Shown here in pieces: positions 60,801-64,000 of a DNA stretch of 64,000 bases. Positions within the stretch are counted from its first letter, which is position 1, and each line of letters opens with the position of its first letter. The DNA lies in NCBI RefSeq assembly GCF_040096225.1, contig NZ_JBBMFC010000016.1, positions 1 to 64,000 on the forward strand, written 5' to 3'. The notes under the pieces were generated by a model. It had not been told where the DNA came from. It ran no database searches and saw nothing but the letters and a program-made list of their open reading frames with translations. Made by a program: the position numbers and the translations under genes. The stretch comes from Hominiventricola aquisgranensis. Its GTDB lineage: Bacteria; Bacillota; Clostridia; Lachnospirales; Lachnospiraceae.

Positions 60801-60951
60801 CCCGTCTCTCGTCCTGAGAGCTGACGATCAGATCCCCTTTGACTCCTTTTCCCGGATCCAGCTCAATCTCGATCCGCTCCGGCTCTGTGGTCAGCCGCAC
60901 TTGGTCGTATGAAAATATTCCATTAGAAAAATCAATGATCTTCTCTTTCAT
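57823..60951 (-). CDS. Large DUF5717-like protein
   Basis: 1042 residues, no signal peptide or membrane helix. Residues 1-110 form a beta-sandwich-like domain (KGVKGDLIVSSQDERRVKG, FTESLWIESNAGEYEIPVTI) similar in pattern to immunoglobulin/MSP folds. A charged linker (about 115-160) leads to a long helical array (about 160-560) that reads as degenerate TPR-like repeats (LDPDHSAWMLLNAWVMGLEN, YPEDWMLTYFLLKLDPELL), then another beta segment (VQVYTPRAKVVLIDEAGREH) and a second helical half. First gene of the three-gene operon. Function unknown; a large scaffold is my best guess. Confidence 0.7.
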   Translation of the reverse strand: MKEKIIDFSNGIFSYDQVRLTTEPERIEIELDPGKGVKGDLIVSSQDERRVKGMIFSRVPGLTFQKSSFFGRAARLEYTYYAEHLRPGETFTESLWIESNAGEYEIPVTIRIRSQEPAVENLEDLSLPEETEEPEENAQEKPCRGKGRSEAWLLKRKREQALAGLQLCMEKSELHTCSRKDAVKEFRTHVDTLLELDPDHSAWMLLNAWVMGLENRQEEAGWILRKYEKTRLFQQRDVRTKELYLYVNSIYRKDGQVTEQAVVQLRKLYQKYPEDWMLTYFLLKLDPELLRDKRTRYRILERQYRMGTRHRLLYLEAWNLLSEDAALFQGLDGFVLQICAWASEHGLLTSQIALLAAGQAVRLKRWSPLAVRLLKGCYQKEPCKETVGAVCAVYIRGHRTDKEAFGWYEKGVELDAKITNLYEYFIYSLPEDYDKLLPRQILLYFEYHNTLTSRQKTVFYSNLVRFGAIRRPEYEEHRKKMQEFLLQQVKERRINEELAWLYGRCLLPETLDNEELTAVAELLFTRKVTCEDRRIRQIKVVHAQLERPQIVPLQNGTAQVQVYTPRAKVVLIDEAGREHVGTVKYNLKRLMIEPRFLQMCLMRLKNNRGLNIYLVEGGVEGRLTHDNVDAAYRLLEDQGLSETYAQQLKLKVLDYEKRHRRLEPGKELDERLVIEHPEKLSREDQAAYLEILIYVRKDEEAYALLKETGCKLVDPRSLLKLLQRLLSDERDTKEHLRPFAREVFRKGVYTEKIVALLAEELKGNTEELLRLWKAADQFGLVLPELEDTLLAQSLFTEHMTEEVFPVFQQVDDRGGDPVMISAWLNYMSWKDFVKNEPVPEGFFQSLEHHLMWEDHLCTVAELSVLRQYSALLLLTDAQKRLAGRLLKEPAIRRTRFAFMDQLVPLTDEIEYQDARTVLEYRCDPSHKVILHYVLEYHGKRTFDYMTVQLFPVCGGIFVKSFPLFYGERLTWFFTEEKPDGTVVSTVSKTLEQQQDCEDNKTRYERLCRMQRALDLHQEKALRRMMAEYEELLEITQDGFRAR

Positions 60952-60961
60952 GTGTCCCCCG

Positions 60962-60990
60962 TTGCAAATTTGCTTACTTCGTGTGATAAT
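60962..60990 (+). promoter_or_regulatory. Promoter of the aminotransferase gene
   Basis: TTGCAA, 17-nt spacer, GATAAT with an upstream TGTG; divergent from and upstream of the DUF5717 start. Confidence 0.6.
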
Positions 60991-61007
60991 GAGGATATCT
61001 GATTATT

Positions 61008-61037
61008 ATTATAACACCCATGGTTTATCTTTCGCAA
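61008..61037 (-). promoter_or_regulatory. Promoter of the DUF5717 operon
   Basis: Minus strand TTGCGA, 18-nt spacer, TATAAT. The two divergent promoters interleave. CATGGTT ... AACCATG (61018-61041) forms a dyad between them, a possible operator. Confidence 0.6.
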
Positions 61038-61071
61038 CCATGGCAGAGACTAACGCAAAGGAAATAAGATT

Positions 61072-62193
61072 ATGAGTACAAGCATGGAACAGAAAATAGA
61101 AGGAAAAGAACATTTTCATGGCAGTGACCTGGAAAAAATCGAGAAATATTTTGGCATTCCAAAGGAAAAGATCACCGGATTCGGTGCCAACGTAAATCCA
61201 CTTGGCATCTCTCCTAAGATGAAAGAAGGACTGGCCACACATCTTGATGTGCTGACTGCGTACCCGGACCCGGAATATACCGAGTTGCGGAAGCACATCG
61301 CCTCTTACGCCGGATGCAAACCAGAGCAGGTACTGGTAGGAAATGGATGTACGGAACTGATCTCTTTGTTCATCGGTATCCATCATCCGAAGAAAGCACT
61401 GGTCGTTTCTCCCACTTATTCCGAATATGAACGGGAATTAAGATTAGTTGGCAGCGAAGTCAACTATTATGCATTAAAAGAAGAACTGGATTTCCAGATG
61501 GATGTGGATGATTTCTGCCAGACATTAAAAGACGGCACAGAACTTTGCATTATCTGCAATCCGAACAATCCCACCTCCACAGCCACCACCCCGGATGACA
61601 TGAGACAGATCCTGGAGTGCTGCAAGAATCATCACATTTTCCTTATGGTGGATGAGACTTATGCCGAATTTGCACCGGAAGATACCAGTGTGAGTTCCGT
61701 AAATCTCCTGTCAGAATTTGATAACTTTGCGATTCTGCGCGGCATCTCCAAATTCTTCGCCGCTCCGGGACTTCGTCTCGGCTATGCCATGACATCCGAT
61801 CTGGAACTGTTGAAAAATATCAAGGAACAGATGAATCCCTGGTCCATCAACAGTCTGGCTGAACTGGCAGGCTCCTATATGTTCAATGACTGGGACTATA
61901 TCCGCCGCACCAGAGACCTGATCTCCTCCGAGCGTGAACGGATCTATCAGGAGCTGCTGACCTGGAAAACCGTGAAAGTTTACAAACCTTATGCAAATTT
62001 CATTCTGGTGAAAATTCTCAAAGAGGGCGTGACCTCTTATGATGTATTTGTCCATGCCATCAAAAAAGGACTGATGCTCAGAGACTGCTCCACATTCCTC
62101 GGAATGGAAGATGAGACCTTCTTCCGGTTCTGCTTTATGATGCCTGATAAAAATACAGAGCTGCTGGCATGCCTGAAGGAGCTGCTGGGATAA
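61072..62193 (+). CDS. PLP-dependent aminotransferase (HisC/CobD-like)
   Basis: 373 residues, fold-type I class I/II aminotransferase. GFGANVNPLGISP resembles the CobD/HisC N-terminal motif; CNPNNPTSTATT, Asp in FLMVDETYAEFAP, PLP Lys in LRGISKFFAAPGLRLGY. Candidates are histidinol-phosphate aminotransferase or threonine-phosphate decarboxylase; no his or cob genes adjoin, so the substrate is open. Start follows AAGGAAATAAGATT. Confidence 0.85.
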   Translation: MSTSMEQKIEGKEHFHGSDLEKIEKYFGIPKEKITGFGANVNPLGISPKMKEGLATHLDVLTAYPDPEYTELRKHIASYAGCKPEQVLVGNGCTELISLFIGIHHPKKALVVSPTYSEYERELRLVGSEVNYYALKEELDFQMDVDDFCQTLKDGTELCIICNPNNPTSTATTPDDMRQILECCKNHHIFLMVDETYAEFAPEDTSVSSVNLLSEFDNFAILRGISKFFAAPGLRLGYAMTSDLELLKNIKEQMNPWSINSLAELAGSYMFNDWDYIRRTRDLISSERERIYQELLTWKTVKVYKPYANFILVKILKEGVTSYDVFVHAIKKGLMLRDCSTFLGMEDETFFRFCFMMPDKNTELLACLKELLG

Positions 62194-62238
62194 TCTGGTG
62201 AGACTCAGTTTAAGGTATTTCCCCCAATAACATATGAT

Positions 62239-62474
62239 GTGCGAATACTGACATCATATGGAAGTGTATGAAGTGCAGTTCGGGATATATATAAGCTCGT
62301 ATGAAGTGTATCGGACAGGAAAGCCCTGCAATATTGGCCGGATATGTACACCTATGGTGTACATCCCTGCCAATACAGCAGAACTTCCCTGTCCGCTCCA
62401 AGTCATACAGCGCATTATATTATATCCCAAACTGCACTTTATCATTTTCAGCTATATGATGTCCGCATTCGCAC
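62239..62474. repeat. Long palindromic element, copy B (minus orientation)
   Basis: 236 bp that folds on itself: outer arms GTGCGAATACTGACATCATA (left) against the complement of GTGCGAATGCGGACATCATA (right), then AAGTGCAGTT(C/T)GGGATATA on both sides, tip ATGTACACC-TAT-GGTGTACAT. Read on the minus strand its inner blocks TATGACTTGGAGCGGACA and TGTCCGATACACTTCATA match copies A and C. Lies 45 bp after the aminotransferase stop codon. Confidence 0.8.
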
Positions 62475-62614
62475 TTCTTATTTTCTACTTATCCAGCGCA
62501 ATGCCCTGAACCGTGTCCCACAGGTTTCTTCCCGCTCCTTCAGGCATACCCAGTGCGGCAAGGAGCTTATTCCTTTTCCGTAAGAGCTTTGTGGTTGCCG
62601 GAAGCAGCGATCGA
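62475..62614. other. Spacer between palindromes with a possible gene remnant
   Basis: Between elements B and C. A minus-strand open frame ending at 62485 encodes LLRKRNKLLAALGMPEGAG and a few more residues and looks protein-like, but it runs into element C without a start or ribosome site. It might be the tail of a gene cut by the repeat. I do not recognise it. Confidence 0.3.
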
Positions 62615-62781
62615 GACACAGGGTGGAGGATATTGTAAGACGCTGTGTGACTTGAAGCGAACGTAGTGAGCTTTGTGTATCGGCTGGTGCGTACACAGTA
62701 TGTGTACGTATCCAGACGATGCACGATGCTTACTATGTCCGATTCACGTCATACGAGCTTACATATCCCCCACCCTGTGTC
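62615..62781. repeat. Long palindromic element, copy C
   Basis: 167 bp: outer arms GACACAGGGTGGAGGATAT / ATATCCCCCACCCTGTGTC, inner blocks TGACTTGAAGCGAACG and ATGTCCGATTCACGTCATA, tip GCGTACACAGTATGTGTACG. Same inner blocks and orientation as copy A, but outer arms unrelated to it in sequence though self-complementary. Ends 10 bp before the isomerase stop codon. Confidence 0.8.
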
Positions 62782-62791
62782 CTTAGCAGTC

Positions 62792-63802
62792 TTATTCAAA
62801 GTATTCCTGGTACACTTCAAAGAAATTACTGGTTGTGACGGTGTCGTAATCTGTGAATTTGATATTATCCCACATTCTCTGCTGAAATTCGGAGATGGTG
62901 TCTTCCATCAGGTCAGAGTAGATGGCATGGAATCTTTCAGTTTTTCGCTGGCGGGCAACTTTTTCTTTATTTGCCTCGGATTCGGACTCCATATAGGTAT
63001 TCAGGCATTTGAGAATGTAATAGCCGTTGTTGTCGGCAAAGACATCGCTGATTTCGTCATTTCCAAGATTAAAGGCTACCTCTTCGTAGGTCTGATCCTT
63101 ATCGCCTCTGGCAATGGTGATGGTTGTCTGAGATGCCTTGGAATAATTGGCCGCCAGGCTCTCGAAGTCTTCTCCATTGTCCAGCTTGTTCTTAAGTTCC
63201 TTAGCCTGGTTTTCCTCCGGCACGAAGATCTGCTGGATCTGAATGATCCGTGCTTCATCATCGCTGATCTCTACTGCCTCATCACCGGTGATCTGCTCAT
63301 AAGCCTTATCTGCCAAACAGTAATCTTCATACATGGTCTGGATCTCTTCCTGGCTGACTTTCAGTGCTGATACTTCTTCCTCGCTAAGCGAAGTAAAATA
63401 TTCCTTTGCTGCTTCTGCTACCTTCTGTTTTTCAGAATCAGTCAAGGCGATCTCCCGTTCATCTGCCAGAAGAACCATGCTTTTCACCTGGGACAGCTGG
63501 GATACCACCTGATTTTTCAGGTATTCTTCCAGGGTCATATCTCCCACATTGTGGTCCCACATCTCGATGCCATAGACATTTTCATACTGATTTTTCTCGT
63601 TGCACAGATATACCAGCGCTTCCGATAATTTACAGGTCTCACTGCCGATCCGGAACAGTTCATTGGATGCAAGACCTGTCGTGACCACGATCTTTGTATC
63701 GGAACATCCGGTCAGCAGACCGACACTTATAGCCATGATAAGTCCTGCAGCCGCCATGGCAGCCACTGTACGTCTTCCGGTTCTTCGTCCTCTATTCTGC
63801 AT
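62792..63802 (-). CDS. Secreted peptidyl-prolyl cis-trans isomerase lipoprotein (PrsA-like)
   Basis: 336 residues. Twin-Arg/Lys-rich start, signal helix (AAMAAAGLIMAISVGLL), lipobox LLTGCSD (Cys33). A helical chaperone region (about 50-185) surrounds a parvulin-type domain (about 185-275: ARIIQIQQIFVPEENQA, DFESLAANYSKASQ, AFNLGNDEISDVF). Folds exported proteins at the membrane surface. The start overlaps the preceding gene by 11 nt. No T-run terminator; palindrome C follows the stop at once. Confidence 0.85.
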   Translation of the reverse strand: MQNRGRRTGRRTVAAMAAAGLIMAISVGLLTGCSDTKIVVTTGLASNELFRIGSETCKLSEALVYLCNEKNQYENVYGIEMWDHNVGDMTLEEYLKNQVVSQLSQVKSMVLLADEREIALTDSEKQKVAEAAKEYFTSLSEEEVSALKVSQEEIQTMYEDYCLADKAYEQITGDEAVEISDDEARIIQIQQIFVPEENQAKELKNKLDNGEDFESLAANYSKASQTTITIARGDKDQTYEEVAFNLGNDEISDVFADNNGYYILKCLNTYMESESEANKEKVARQRKTERFHAIYSDLMEDTISEFQQRMWDNIKFTDYDTVTTSNFFEVYQEYFE

Positions 63803-64000
63803 GATTCACCTCCGAAGTGTCGCTTCCTGTTCCTTCCGGGTCTTCCAGAAAAGCTTCTTCATTTTCCAGAATTCGCTTCAGAACTGCAAGTACACCATCC
63901 ACCTTCCAGGATGCCACCTGATAATGGGCTGCTGCTTTCACATCCGGGTGAGACAGTTCTGATGCAAAACTATAATGCGCCTGCTTAAGCATGGACATAT
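63792..64000 (-). CDS. Unknown protein, 3' part at window edge
   Basis: At least 68 codons (an ATG lies at 63998, but the frame may continue past the window). Helical, with ASWKVDGVLAVLKRILENEE and an acidic tail ending in EVNHAE. Overlaps the isomerase gene by 11 nt, so same operon. I do not recognise it. Confidence 0.6.
   Translation of the reverse strand, partial: MSMLKQAHYSFASELSHPDVKAAAHYQVASWKVDGVLAVLKRILENEEAFLEDPEGTGSDTSEVNHAE

Noticed and set aside
62485..62724. A 79-codon minus-strand gene.
   Set aside because: Its first half lies in palindrome C and there is no ribosome site; at most a gene tail, noted only as a possible remnant.

Overview
The window reads as a chromosomal segment of a spore-forming, anaerobic Firmicute, most likely a Lachnospiraceae member close to Blautia (genus is a guess from gene content, not computed). 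Reasons: a complete eight-gene spoIIIA sporulation operon, infC-rpmI-rplT and rpsO-pnp in Gram-positive arrangement, strong AGGAGG-type ribosome binding sites, many TTGACA-17-TATAAT promoters, a CIRCE element before clpB, and the lachnospiraceal DUF5716/DUF5717 gene pair. Most genes lie on the minus strand.

Layout. 0.1-7.6 kb: amino-acid symporter, sulfite-reductase-like Fe-S protein with a divergent LysR regulator, RarA, a HAD phosphatase and a GntR/ABC operon whose operator lies on its own promoter. 7.6-12.8 kb: a long palindromic element and spoIIIAA-AH. 12.8-20.7 kb: pnp, rpsO and a glycerol operon (glpK, glpF, a fused three-module oxidoreductase, DUF1667 protein). 20.8-28.1 kb: clpB, then an AT-richer accessory pocket with an ORF6N fragment, an isochorismatase-like hydrolase, a two-gene ATPase + HNH pair resembling the Septu (PtuA/PtuB) anti-phage system, and a MATE exporter. 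28.2-33.4 kb: a cytidylate-kinase-like protein, three tRNA-Leu genes, an XRE regulator, two CobW-type GTPases (one with a huge His/Asp tract) and the infC operon. 33.4-40.5 kb: a malto-oligosaccharide-type ABC uptake operon with LacI regulator and malQ; its binding-protein gene carries one in-frame stop codon. 40.5-49.4 kb: citrate synthase, Rpn-family nuclease, polysaccharide deacetylase, DMT transporter, and a MarR-controlled heterodimeric ABC exporter. 49.4-56 kb: CmpB-like membrane protein, purB, purF and a polar amino-acid ABC uptake system. 56-61 kb: a three-gene operon of unknown function (TPR-like protein, DUF5716, DUF5717). 61-64 kb: PLP aminotransferase, two more palindromic elements of the same family as the one at 7.6 kb, and a secreted peptidyl-prolyl isomerase.

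Most notable: (1) three copies of a 167-241 bp palindromic element whose outer stems differ in sequence but stay self-complementary while the inner blocks are conserved, which suggests selection on structure; (2) the undescribed three-gene DUF5716/DUF5717 operon; (3) the Septu-like pair; (4) the 819-residue fused glycerol oxidoreductase; (5) the binding-protein gene broken by a single ochre codon inside an otherwise intact sugar operon; (6) operators embedded in the core promoters of the MarR and GntR operons. All calls come from reading the sequence; no database search was run.
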